Positions 44,937-55,247 of a stretch of 64,000 nucleotides of DNA are shown piece after piece. This DNA is from Forficula auricularia (lineage: Eukaryota > Arthropoda > Insecta > Dermaptera > Forficulidae). Every line of letters begins with the position of its first letter. Position 1 is the first letter of the stretch. Location: the NCBI GenBank assembly GCA_024734495.1, contig JALMQS010000225.1:11871573-11935572 (forward strand). The letters are read 5' to 3'. Both the position numbers and the translations under genes were made by a program. Under the pieces are notes generated by a model. It was not told the DNA's origin and ran no database searches. It saw only the letters and a list, made by a program, of their open reading frames with translations.

Positions 44937-45365
44937 TATAGAATATAGTATATCAATTTGGGGGTCGACACTATATATTTTTTTATTTTTTTTAGTAATT
45001 TTTCTAATATTTGGCTTGGCTTTCTGGTTTCCTTTCGTGTTTGCTTGATTGACTCATTCGTTGTTAATTAATTCGATGGATTCTCCGAGAATTGAATAAT
45101 GACTGAATTTCGGCGCTTATTCATTCGAGCAGGCGTCAGATTACATCCGATAACGAGAGACTCACTCGATAATAACAGATCCCAGCAATTAGCCAATCGT
45201 TTCTAGGAAATCCATAGCCCAATGAGAAAAGGCAACTTTAGATGTCCATACAACGTATTAAGCACCACGCAATTCTATTCCCAAACAAATTCTTTTGAAA
45301 TTTACTGCATTCAAAGCTATACTAGTATACCACTAGATTTTAAATAGTGATACGTGAAGAATATC
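44937..45365. other. Spacer, nothing recognised
   Basis: No gene or element ends. Confidence 0.45.
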
Positions 45366-45373
45366 CATGGTGG

Positions 45374-46291
45374 CAGGCCCGTGCTGGGTACATTTGAAGG
45401 GCTGGGGACAAATTAGGGTGAGGGGCGCTAAGGGGTCTGGCGGTAACCAGAAATTTTTGAAAATATAACCGGGCTTCAAAAATATTCAAAATTTGGCATA
45501 TTTGTACTACAAATTTATTTTTTAAAAATACATAATTTTTGGAAAACAAGAAATTGAAAGTTCTTTTACAAAATCATTACATTTAAATTTCAAAAAATTA
45601 CAAAATTACAAATTATTATACTTAAACAGTAACAGACGCGCCATTTCTGAGCTGGTTTCACACTGGCGAGATTTCTGAGAGTATTTCTAAGAAAATGATT
45701 TTCAAATTAACATACATTTTTCTCTTTAAAATATTCATTTCAAAAATGATCTGTAAAAATAACTAGCTAGATTCAATATGCCAATATGTTCTTCTATAAG
45801 GATATTAATATTAAACTAAAGATTTGAGCATCTTTTTTTTAAAAAAGTTGCAATGTTTTTCAAAAAATCACGTTAGGTTAAAACTAAATAATGTTTATTA
45901 AAGAAGAATTTAATTTTTAGGATAAATTCTAAGATTTTAGTAGAAATATTATTAAATTGCGATATCAGAGGGGATTCATCCCCTCAGGGGTTGAATCTGA
46001 GAACTAACATGATTTCCGGGCAGTCAGCTCAAACCTTCGAGACAATTTAATAATATTTCTACTAAAATCTTAGAATTTGTCCGAATAATTAAATTCTTTC
46101 TCTTTTGATATTAATATTATTCATTCGGAGAGTAAATAATTTAATTTTGTTTTTGTTGACTACATTAAAACAAATTTTAATTGTTTTTGTTTATTAGATT
46201 TTTCACGATTTTAGGACAGGGGCGCAAAAAGCCATTTAGGCAAAGGGCGCAGGGGGACAAGTCGCCTATCCCCCCTAGCCAGCACGGGCCG
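45374..46291. mobile_element. hAT-like element (CAGGCCCGTGCTGG ends)
   Basis: Left end CAGGCCCGTGCTGG and right end CCAGCACGGGCCG are inverted. The flanks CATGGTGG (45366-45373) and AATGGTAG (46292-46299) match at 6 of 8 positions. No transposase frame. It contains the nested foldback at 45905-46105. Confidence 0.7.
45905..46105 (-). mobile_element. Foldback element with tRNA-like centre
   Basis: Arms share AATTTAAT...AGAATTTAA-type sequence and TTAGTAGAAATATTATTAAA with its inverse. The minus-strand centre holds an A-box-like GTCTCGAAGGTTTGAGC (plus 46027-46043) and B-box-like AGATTCAACCCC (plus 45987-45998). It is homologous to the repeat at 17155-17270 and shares the inner GGATTCATCCCC with 9478-9690. 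Confidence 0.6.
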
Positions 46292-46299
46292 AATGGTAG

Positions 46300-47329
46300 T
46301 ATATCAGTCATTTGATCTTGTATAGCTTGTCTTTATCTTCAGTTTAATAGTGAATTCAATTCTGACTAAAATTTGATTAAATTTTCAACTGAAATATTTA
46401 TATTAGATTGAAGATTAAAATGCCCTACAGAAATTTTTCAAATTTTTTTATAATCAAAGAAAAAATTGAAATGGAAATGAAATTTGATTGGGAGGAAGCC
46501 CAAGAATAATGTAAAGAATCAATTCAGATTAAAATAATTTATAGGAACATTAATAACCGACATTTAGGAGGATTTTTTATCTCCATCATTAAAAGGATCA
46601 GGAATTTTTCTTTAGATGAAAATTTTTAGCTTTTATTTTTAGAATTTTAAAATAAATATATATTTTCTTAATGAAAAAGTGACTAGAAAATTATAGAGAA
46701 CATTAAACTTTTTGAATATTTCTTCTGATAGTACGCATTTAGAAAAGGTTATAAAACCTAAAAGTGTTAAAAAACAAGTGACTGTCTTGAAATATCCTTG
46801 CAGCTTAATTAAGTATTGAATTCATCGGAGAATGTTTATTTATTTATTGATTATGGACGTGATAACTCAAGAGAAAATTCGCAAAATATTTGTACTTATG
46901 AAAATAAGATCTGTTCTGTATAATTTTTATAGTAACTTTTTCATTAAGAAAATATATATTTATTTTAAAATTATTTAAACTAAAACTAAAAATATTCATC
47001 CAAAGACGAAAATAATTTAATTTAAAAAAATTCAAATCAAGAAATTCGAAAAAAGAAGAAAATTAAAATAAAATAAAAAATTTAAATTATACAAGTTCTC
47101 ATGAGTCCCTTTTGTTTAAAAATATAGAAAATATTTTAAAAAAATGAACAAAAAACAGGTAGAGTAATTGATCTAAAATCTAAAAAAGAAAAATTGCATA
47201 TTATAATATTTGCCAAGATTTAGCTTTCTTGATCAAATAGTTTGCTGACTCAAACATACAAACCAAAAAATTGGCAGACTCCATACCAGTCTTTAGAGAT
47301 CTTCCCTATTTATTCTAATTTCTAATTTC
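46300..47329. other. AT-rich spacer
   Basis: No gene, element ends or repeat recognised. Confidence 0.5.
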
Positions 47330-48365
47330 CAATATTATCATCATCTACTCATCCTAGAGAAGGTTAAAAAAGTACTTTTTTCGAGATATTCAAACGAAAA
47401 TATACTATTTTAACTCTGTATGAAATATACTAATAAAAATGCGTTTAGTTTTTTGAAAATTAATATTTTATTTTTTCTATAAATTCTCATTCAAGTTGAT
47501 AAGGGTCCCCCCTTATCATCCATCTACCCATCTAGAGAGGGTTAAAAAAGTACTATTTTTCGAGATATTCACGAAAATATATTTTTTCAATTCTCTAGCA
47601 CCCTCTGATCCCAAATATACTATTTTTTGTCAAAATCAGATATTTCACAAGGCTATATATAGCCTTGCCTTTTTGTCGATTTTTCAACAATTTTTTTTTT
47701 AGATATTACAAAAAAATATATTTTTCCAATTCTTTAGGACACTCTGATCCCAGACATTCTAAATTTTCTATAATTTGAATATTTCAAATTAAATTAAATA
47801 AATTAATTAATTAAATTAAAATAAAATTAATTATAAATTCTCATTCAAGTTGATAATGGTCCCCCTTATAATCATCTACCCATCCTAGAGAGGGTAAAAA
47901 AAGTACTTTTTTCGAGATATTTCAAACGAAAATATACTCTTTTAACTCTGTATATAAATATACTATTAAAAATGCGTTTAATTTTTTGAAAATTCATATT
48001 TTATTTTTTCTATAAATTCTCATTCGAAGTGATAATAGTCCCCCCTTATCATCATCTACCCATCCTAGAGAGGGTAAAAAAAGTACTTTTTCGAGATATT
48101 CAAACGAAAATATATTTTTTCAATTCTCTAGCACTCTCTGATCCCAAATTTACTAAAATTTCTATAATTTGGATATTACAAATTTAAATAAAATAAATTA
48201 ATTAATTAAATTAAAAATAAAATTAATTCTCATACAAGTTGTTAATAGTCCCCCTTATCATCATCTACTCATCCTAGAGAGGGTTAAAAAAGTACTTATT
48301 TTCGAGATGATATTAACTCTGTATAAAATATACTATTCAAAATGCATTTAGTTTTTTGAAAATTT
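47330..48365. repeat. Tandem array of about 175-bp modules
   Basis: The landmark TTATCATCATCTACCCATCC or a close variant, followed by TAGAGAGGG and AAAAAGTACTTTTTTCGAGA, recurs at about 47335, 47511, 47863, 48043 and 48256. Spacings are about 176, 352, 180 and 213 bp, so some units carry an extra CTCTGATCCCA module. It is possibly a decayed satellite or element-internal array. Confidence 0.75.
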
Positions 48366-49240
48366 TGAAACAGATGAATGTTTAAATTGCTGCTCATTTT
48401 TCATTCGGTTGCATTCGGAGTCACTCGGAAACATTCGGCTGACTGTCATGGCGCTATTCATCTCTGACAGTTGACAGATACTTACTTTATATTACTTGAA
48501 AATTCATTTATATATTCAATATCTAATATTATTTATTCTATTTTTTAGAGTGAACATTATGAAATAATAATAAATGAGTCTGAGTGAGGGGAACCTTGCA
48601 AGGTGAACGTTGAGAGAATAAATAAATAACGCCCTCCCAACTCGCTCATTCACTTGGCCAGAATATCAAAACAACATATTTTTCCAATTGGGTAAATATT
48701 ATTTATTTATTTATACGTTATTGTAATTTTAGATTTTTCCCTTTGATTTTCAATTCATTGATTTGAATATATTTATTTTTGGACAGTAACTAATACCTCA
48801 TGATCTTAAAGGTTACATTAGCAAAAAAAAGTCAATGCAAAATTTGGTTCTAATTTGCTTTATCATATAATCGGTTCATAAAACAAATAAAATTTTATTT
48901 TTTCATTTTTAGTTTCAAATCTTATTTTTTAGGCCCAAAACTATAACAAATTCAAATCTTTTGTAAAGCTTTCAATTTTTTTTAAATTATCATCACTCTG
49001 TAATAAATGATGATAATTTCAAATAAATCGAAAGCATCAATAGGATTTAAATTTATTATATATTTGTTGCTTCACCCTTGATCTTCAAAACAGCTTTATT
49101 TATTTATTTATTATTTTCAACGGCTAAATGCCTAATACAATAATATAATACAATAATTATTAAATATAACAAAATTAACAATAATAGACCAAGTAATATG
49201 TATTATTAAATTAATATAATAATAATAGAGTATATTTTAT
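48366..49240. other. AT-rich spacer
   Basis: No supported gene. ATTCGG repeats at 48404-48440 are short. Confidence 0.45.
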
Positions 49241-49253
49241 TTATTTATAACGT

Positions 49254-49289
49254 GACTATAGTTTCGAGGAGCTTTGCCCTATTCATCAG
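49254..49289 (-). ncRNA. Hammerhead ribozyme, family 2, solitary fragment
   Basis: Minus strand: CTGATGA, an imperfect stem II (AGGGC with GCTCCT), GAAAC, TATA, GTC. Core positions are intact. It is flanked by TTATTTATAACGTGA as in other family 2 arms, but no partner arm is nearby. Confidence 0.65.
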
Positions 49290-49767
49290 CTATGGTTTTA
49301 TGCATACCTATTTATATTATTTTCAACTTTCATTTAAAGTAGGGTATGTACATATTATATTGGTCTTTCTTATTCCCTTTTCTCATTCTAGTCCCAATTT
49401 AAAATCACCAAAGATTGTCACCTACTGAATCCGAGATAATACTAATGATTTTTGGTGGTAAATACAACCCTTCTGTCATATAATAACCTTGGATTCAGTA
49501 GTTGACAATCTCTTAAGATTTCCTTTGGAAATACTACCTAACTTAGCTACCATGGGCAATTTGAACTTTTATATTTACTCTCCCTTAAGGGATTTCACCC
49601 ATCGCTTTATCTTCGCCCTTTCATATCTTTCTGCTTTTTGTTAATTCCTCCCACATGTAAAAACACACATGTTCGAAATCCTCTTTCTTCCAAATACCCA
49701 GTCAATTTTGGTTCCCAAAGAGAACAAAGAGGCTGCCCTCTGCTTGATGAAAATAAACATACACATA

Positions 49768-50429
49768 TCCTATACTACTAAAGCACATTTATGCCTGCCT
49801 CTGTACCTATATATGTACCTATGTCCGTCCCCCCAAGGGGTGGGAGTTAGGGTCCAGGGCTGGGGTGTTGGTACTAAAGGGTATTTCTTTCTGTGTCTGT
49901 ACCTATATCCAGGGGGCTACTAAAGGGCATGTGTGCATGTATATATAACTATGTTTGTCTGTCCCCCAGGGGGTGGGGGTTGGGTCCAGGGGCGGGGGTT
50001 TTAAGGTGGGGTCCAGGGCGTTGGAAGTCAGAGATGTGGGGGTCCAGGGGTACTAAAGGGCATTTCTCTTTGTATCGCTACCTATATCACATACTATTAA
50101 AAAGCATTTGTGTCTGTCTCTGTATGCACCTATGTTTTCTATGTCACCCAGGGGTTGAGAGGTGGGGGACAAGGGCGGGGGTTGGTGTCCAGGGGAAAGG
50201 TGGGGGTTCAGGGCGTGTGGGGTCCAGGGTTAGAGAGTCCAGGGCGTAGGTTTACTATGGTGGAGGGTGATCAGAAGTGGGGCAGACGTTCCAGGGTTCG
50301 GGAGAGAGTTGGTGGGATGGCGAGTGGTTGGAGATGGAGAAGACGGAGTATTCAAGTTACGGGGGTCCAGGGGCAGAAGCCCCTTCAACCGCTAGCAAGA
50401 AGGCCACCGAAGGTGGCCATTGCAGCTAG
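49768..50429 (+). mobile_element. Non-autonomous Helitron
   Basis: Begins TCCTATACTACTAAAG after an A, and ends with the hairpin GGCCACC-GAA-GGTGGCC (50402-50418), a 7-base spacer and CTAG (50426-50429) followed by T. This is the Helitron rule: 5' TC, 3' hairpin plus CTRR, insertion between A and T. The interior repeats the 5' module (TACTAAAGGG plus CTGTACCTAT and a GGGGTCCAGGGG tract) about four times. No Rep/helicase. The open frames within are G-rich artefacts. Confidence 0.85.
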
Positions 50430-50475
50430 TATAAATATAAAATATAAATATGTAATATATAATTTATTTGTTTGA

Positions 50476-50510
50476 GACTATAGTTTCGAAGGCTTGGCCT
50501 TCATCATCAG
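50476..50510 (-). ncRNA. Hammerhead ribozyme, family 2, solitary fragment
   Basis: Minus strand: CTGATGA, a perfect 6-bp stem II GAAGGC/GCCTTC with loop CAA, GAAAC, TATA, GTC. Stem I begins with two pairs. It starts 47 bp after the Helitron end. Confidence 0.78.
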
Positions 50511-50519
50511 TCTTTTTAA

Positions 50520-51738
50520 TTGTAAATATTGTTTCTCATGGGGTTAGTATTACATGGATATTGAAAATCTGTTTACATAGCAGGCTTTCTATAGATGAAC
50601 TTTTGAGTCCCCCTCCATTCTTTATCTATAATTCTATATCATCGTTAACTTAAAATATAACTCAGGATATTAACATATAACATCTATACCATATATTTAT
50701 GTCCAATTCGCAACATAGCAGAGATATTTTTAATTAAGTGATTTAAAATTTGACATTAAATCTACTCTCCGAACAGATCTTTATTTTCTTAGTTAATTAT
50801 TTTTTATTTATTTTTATTTTAAGCCTTGATATGAAGAAAGCATCTACTGGAAAATAATAAAACCACGGATTTTAAGCAAAATGTATCCAAAATTGTTCTT
50901 GGAAGAAAGATCTTAGAAGAACAAAAATATTTGATTGAGTTGGAAGAAAATTTAGAGTAATTCATATTTTAAGAACAAGACAATTTGAATTTGGTAATGT
51001 ACCGGGCAAACCGCATAAAAACTAAACATCGCCCAATATATAGTATGAGGCTGGCGAAACGCAACAAAAGAATGAGAGGGAAATTGGCATATTATATTCT
51101 CCTTATATAAACAGATAGTTGATGAACAAATCAATTCGCTCTGGATTCAGGATTTGCTCTGGATTCGCAATGAGCATGAAAAAACACCGAACATGAACGA
51201 ATTCGTACAGAATTCACTAATGAAATCAATAAAAATAAAATAAATGAATCAAAGCTGTATGCAGCAAACAACTTAAAAATGGAATCACAATCCTTCACAA
51301 AGATGGGCTTCTACGTTTCCAACAGTAATATATGGTAATTATAATTTATTTAATTATTTTTATTAAAAATGTCTGATAAAATTTAAAACTCAAACCTTCA
51401 AAAATTAAATTTCGATACCTAGATAGCTCTATATAAATTTCTCATATAAAAAATATCTCTAGGAAGTCTTTCCATCTAATATTAATTTTTTCTTAACCAT
51501 AAACAGTCGATGAAAAATTGGTTTTTTGCTTAGTTTTTTCCAATTATAATTATTTATAGCAAAATCACTTAGGGTGCCTATGTTTCGACAAATTTAAAAG
51601 TGATATCTCGTTTTGATATAGGACGATTCGTGTTTATAATTAATCAATTTAATTGAGAATTTGTAAGGATGTGGACAAAATATTTTTTTTAACAAAAATT
51701 AATCACTGTTGATTTCGTCGATTTATTCTAATAGATCA
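50520..51738. other. AT-rich spacer
   Basis: A half hammerhead (GATTTCGTCGATTTATTC) occurs at 51712-51729 without the CTGANGA box. No gene recognised. Confidence 0.45.
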
Positions 51739-52608
51739 AAAGCCCACGACGGCCAGACCTTCGTTATTTTATAAAAGCTGAAAGTTTTTCTGTGCATGTC
51801 CCCTATACAGGTAAGAACGACCAGCGACTATAGAGTTTGGGTTGTGGTTGCTTTGGCAGGTAACAGGTAATAAAGGTGTATAAAATAGTACTTTAAATTC
51901 GTTAAAGTATAAAGCTCAATTTTTTTATATTTTCTTCTGGATAACTTTAGAAATCTCGTCATCCATTGCCGGACACTTATGACAGTTGCTACCCCTACCA
52001 GACACCCCTAAACTTTCTTTTTGATTTTAAGTCGATTCTTCCACGTTTTCAGTAGAGGTTGCCATTAATAGTCAAAACAACAAAAATGGAATGCAATAAG
52101 GTTATTCCTCTAGTATTAGATAAGAATCAATGGTTATTTTTGATTTTAAGACGATTCCTCCATGTCTTCACCAATGGTTATCAATAATAACCGAAATGTC
52201 AAAAATCTATGTAAAAACCATTAAAACTGTCCGCCTATTGAGGTAACATTTTTTTATAGGTCGCCAAGTAACATATATAAAATTTATCTTTTATATTATA
52301 ACGAAAGTATAATTATAATTTATTAAAGTTTAGGGGTGTCTGGCAGGGGGTAGCAACTGTCATAAGTGTCCGGCAATGGATGACGAGATTTCTAAAGTTA
52401 TCCCGAAGAAAATATAAAAAAATTGAGCTTTATACTTTAACGAATTTAAAGTACTATTTTATACACCTTTATTACCTGTTACCTGCCAAAGTAACCACAA
52501 CCCAAACTCTATAGTCGCTGGTCGTTCTTACCTGAATAGGGGACATGCACAGAAAAACTTTCAGCTTTTATAAAATAACGAAGGTCTGGCCGTCGTGGGC
52601 TCTTGGGC
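51739..52608. mobile_element. Large foldback element
   Basis: Arms of about 280 bp are nearly complementary. The left begins AAAAGCCCACGACGGCCAGA; the right ends TCTGGCCGTCGTGGGCTCTT. Both contain GACGAGATTTCTAAAG and CAGTTGCTACCCC or their inverses. The centre (52020-52210) is the inverse of the duplicated interior of H2 at 34640-34850. Confidence 0.8.
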
Positions 52609-53019
52609 TATAACTTCACCAGCAACTTTATTTTATTGTTTATAATATCTTAAAATTAACTTTTTAATGTCATCATTTAAAAAGCTTGAGAATATAAAAG
52701 ATAAATAGATTATAAAAAATAATTATATTAATTGTTTTAAGAAATTTTCAAAAATTGGTAAAGTAAATAAATAATTGATTTATTTCTTGACTAATTTTTC
52801 AAAATCGGAATATTTATCCTTGAAAGACTAAAGTGATGAAGTTCTACATTTCTAGGTGCATAAATTCAAGGGCTTCTCGTGCTTTTACCTTCTTAAGAAT
52901 ATTCATCACACAATAATTGTCATTTCATTAAATTATTTATAAATTTTTCTACTGTTTAACCTAAATGTAAGACTTGGAAAAATGTGTAGATTATTAATTC
53001 AAACATTCAGGCTAAATTA
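52609..53019. other. Spacer, nothing recognised
   Basis: AT-rich with no element ends or coding signal. Confidence 0.45.
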
Positions 53020-53071
53020 AAACAGGAATAGCCGGGAATTGGACAATAAATAAAAAAACAGAGTTTTTATT

Positions 53072-53103
53072 AACGTTTCGTCGATTTATTTCGACTTCCT
53101 CAG
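53072..53103 (-). ncRNA. Hammerhead ribozyme, family 5, left arm
   Basis: Minus strand: CTGAGGA, stem II GTCGA/TCGAC, GAAACGTT. Stem III is AC/GT with no loop, and the cleavage base is T rather than C. Stem I does not pair at its first position. Activity is doubtful. Confidence 0.65.
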
Positions 53104-53356
53104 GTGGCCCATTTCATCACTCTTTGTCAAAAGATAATTCCACTATGCGACGAAACATGTTTATTCTTTTTTATTATAATTACAATACATTATTGGCTTC
53201 AATTATTCAACAATCTTGAACTTTTTTTCTCCTTTCAACAATTAAAAAAATCAAAATTCTTATAAAAATCCTTTATGTTTTTTTACTTTTAAACAGACAA
53301 AGCACTTGCAATTGAAACTAGATATCTAGTTGAGGCCAATAATGTATTGTATTGTA

Positions 53357-53824
53357 TTGGCAACTAAGTAATTGCGGATTTTGTTTAGAAAATCAAAGAA
53401 AATTCTTTCATGGAACTAAATAACTTTATTCTGTAATGTATTGCCCATTTTGATCAATGACCTTTTGCCATCTTTCAGGCAGAATCATAATCCCACGTTC
53501 ATAAAACTTCTGGTTTTTATTAGCAAAAAACTGAATCAGGTACAATTTGACATCATCATCATTATTGAAATTTTTACCATTCAAGGAGTTTTGTAAAGAT
53601 CGAAATAAAAAGTAATCAGATGGTGCAAGGTCAGGACTATATGGTGGATGTGGCAAAACATCCCAACCAAGCTCCAATAATTTTTTGCCGAGTGACCAAA
53701 GATGTGTGTGGCCTTGCATTGTCATGATGGAATACAACACCTTTTCGATTTGTCAATTCGGCCCGCTTTTCTTCAACTGCATTGTTTAATTTTGTTAGTT
53801 GTTCAATGTAGACAACAGAATTGA
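53357..53824 (-). mobile_element. mariner 3' fragment
   Basis: Starts at the terminus TTGGCAACTAAGTAATTGCG and runs through the C-terminal third of the transposase. It breaks off at 53824, where the sequence departs from the 42.4-kb copy. Confidence 0.8.
53426..53824 (-). pseudogene. mariner transposase C-terminal fragment
   Basis: Minus-strand translation in two frames gives NSVVYIEQLTKLNNAVEEKR, then HHDNARPHTSLVT, and after an extra A near 53680, ELGWDVLPHPPYSPDLAPSD, ending QNGQYITE. It carries the second and third catalytic Asp of the D34D triad but lacks the first. It is nearly identical to the matching part of 43190-43604, differing for example at M/I before LPERWQ. The single-base insertion separates the two Asp residues into different frames. 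Confidence 0.85.
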
Positions 53825-53907
53825 GTATAGTTATAAAATTAAAAATATTAAACATGTTTCGTCGCATAGTGGAATTGTCTTTTGCCAAAGAGTGATAAAA
53901 TAGGCCA

Positions 53908-53939
53908 CTGAGGAAGTCGAAATAAATCGACGAAACGTC
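53908..53939 (+). ncRNA. Hammerhead ribozyme, family 5, right arm
   Basis: CTGAGGA, 5-bp stem II GTCGA/TCGAC, GAAACGTC. Stem I is the best in the window: TGGCC after the cleavage site pairs with GGCCA before CTGAGGA, then one mismatch and ATTT/AAAT. Stem III is AC/GT without a loop, the form thought to act as a dimer. Confidence 0.85.
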
Positions 53940-54095
53940 TGGCCCATTTAATAAAAACTATAATTTTTGATAGAGATTTTCTTTAGGAGACGGACTGGTA
54001 TAAATATGCAATTGGATGTTGATGAAAGCAGTCCACGGTGGTTGTAAAAAATAAGACTATAGAGGTTTTATTATTTTACATTTATTTGTTAAACC

Positions 54096-54128
54096 GACGT
54101 TTCGGAGATTTATTCTCTCCTTCTTCAG
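54096..54128 (-). ncRNA. Hammerhead ribozyme, family 6, left arm
   Basis: Minus strand: CTGAAGA, 5-bp stem II GGAGA/TCTCC with a 7-nt loop, GAAACGTC. It is the exact partner of the right-arm motif. Confidence 0.82.
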
Positions 54129-54417
54129 GGTAACAAAAAGTCAATGAAAGTAGTTCAAAAAATAGTTACTTTCTGTCTCCTTTGACAATGCCAAAAAAAA
54201 CATTATAAAAATTCTTTTTCATCTCGAATAGAAAACAAAGTAACAAGCAATTGATGATCCATATGTTAATCAACACACATGGAACATATGGATCATCAAT
54301 TGCTTGTTACTTTGTTTTTCTATTCGAGATGAAAAAATTTTATAATGTTTTTTTGGCATTGTCAAAGGAGACAGAAAGTAACTATTTTTTGAACTACTTT
54401 CATTGACTTTTGTTACC

Positions 54418-54450
54418 CTGAAGAAGGAGAGAATAAATCTCCGAAACGTC
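54418..54450 (+). ncRNA. Hammerhead ribozyme, family 6, right arm
   Basis: CTGAAGA, stem II GGAGA/TCTCC, GAAACGTC. Stem I can form GGT/ACC, a 2-nt bulge, then AACAAA/TTTGTT. Loop-less AC/GT stem III. The core is complete. Confidence 0.85.
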
Positions 54451-54694
54451 GGTTTAACAAATAAATGTAAAATAATAAAACCTCTATAGTCTTATTTTTT
54501 ACAACCACCGTGGACTGCTTTCATCAACATCCAATTACTATAATTTTTATTTATTGTCCAATTCCCTGCTATTCCTGTTTTAATTAATATGTACTTATTA
54601 TGGATGCAAGTGATATACCTTCAGGCTAAATTTTCCCCTCGTTTCCACTAACCGTTCTAAAGCTCCATATATTATTCAATTATTATTATTTTTT

Positions 54695-55247
54695 ACTTTA
54701 CCATACAGGGTATGAAAAAAGTGGTTTTTTCCTTCTTTTTTTCGAAATATCTCAAAAACGGCTGAAATTATTTTGATTAAAAAAATTGAAATCATGGCAT
54801 TTCGCTCTACAAAAAATCTCTAATAAGTCAACATCGAAAAAATTATATTTTTCGAGATAATAATTGTTTTGTCAAAATGTCTGAAAGTCTGTCTGGTTGT
54901 CTGTCTGTTAGTCTGTGCGTTACCAAATTTTTGTGGACGAGCTAGTTCAAAAACTAGTTTGAATATCCAAACCAAATTTTACACGTAGTTTTGGTCCATT
55001 GAAATTAAGAGCTGATTAGATTTTGGTGCATATCGACCCAAAATTAAGGGGGTGGAGGGGGGTTAAAAATTAAAAGTCTAGGCCATTTGAGCAAATTCAA
55101 CCAAATTTTGTATACATAATCAGTGGGACCCCAGAAGTATAAAAATTCAAAAACTAACCCCCCCTACATGATTAAAAATAATTTTTAGGGCCCAGGTTGT
55201 ATGGTAAAGTCAAGTGGATGGCCACATCAGAACACGTCAGCTTATTT
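54695..55247 (+). mobile_element. Helentron-like family H1, best complete copy
   Basis: Left subterminal repeat ACTTTACCATACA (54695-54707), right TGTATGGTAAAGT (55198-55210), a GTCT microsatellite at 54880-54925, and a 37-bp tail with hairpin GTGG-ATGG-CCAC. This combination is characteristic of HINE/DINE-1-type elements. No protein coding. Confidence 0.72.

Larger units (their letters stand above)
53969..54536. mobile_element. PLE hairpin, family 6, with 12-bp TSD
   Basis: Flanked by the direct repeat ACTATAATTTTT (53957-53968, 54537-54548). Near-perfect inverted arms (about 54010-54265 and 54285-54536) run from AATTGGATGTTGATGAAAGC inward to CATATGGATCATCAATTGCT. Each holds a hammerhead. 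No coding sequence. Confidence 0.88.
53020..54600. mobile_element. PLE foldback, family 5, with nested mariner and PLE
   Basis: Outer arms: 53025-53165 (AATAGCCGGGAATTGGACAA to AATTCCACTATGCGACGAAA) and, inverted, 53857-53968 plus 54537-54585. Each arm contains a hammerhead. The interior holds a mariner 3' fragment, and the right arm is split by a second PLE hairpin. Confidence 0.8.

Noticed and set aside
49669..50475. Frames of 84-121 codons over the Helitron
   Set aside because: Repeat-derived, rich in Gly/Val/Gln; the region is explained by Helitron termini.
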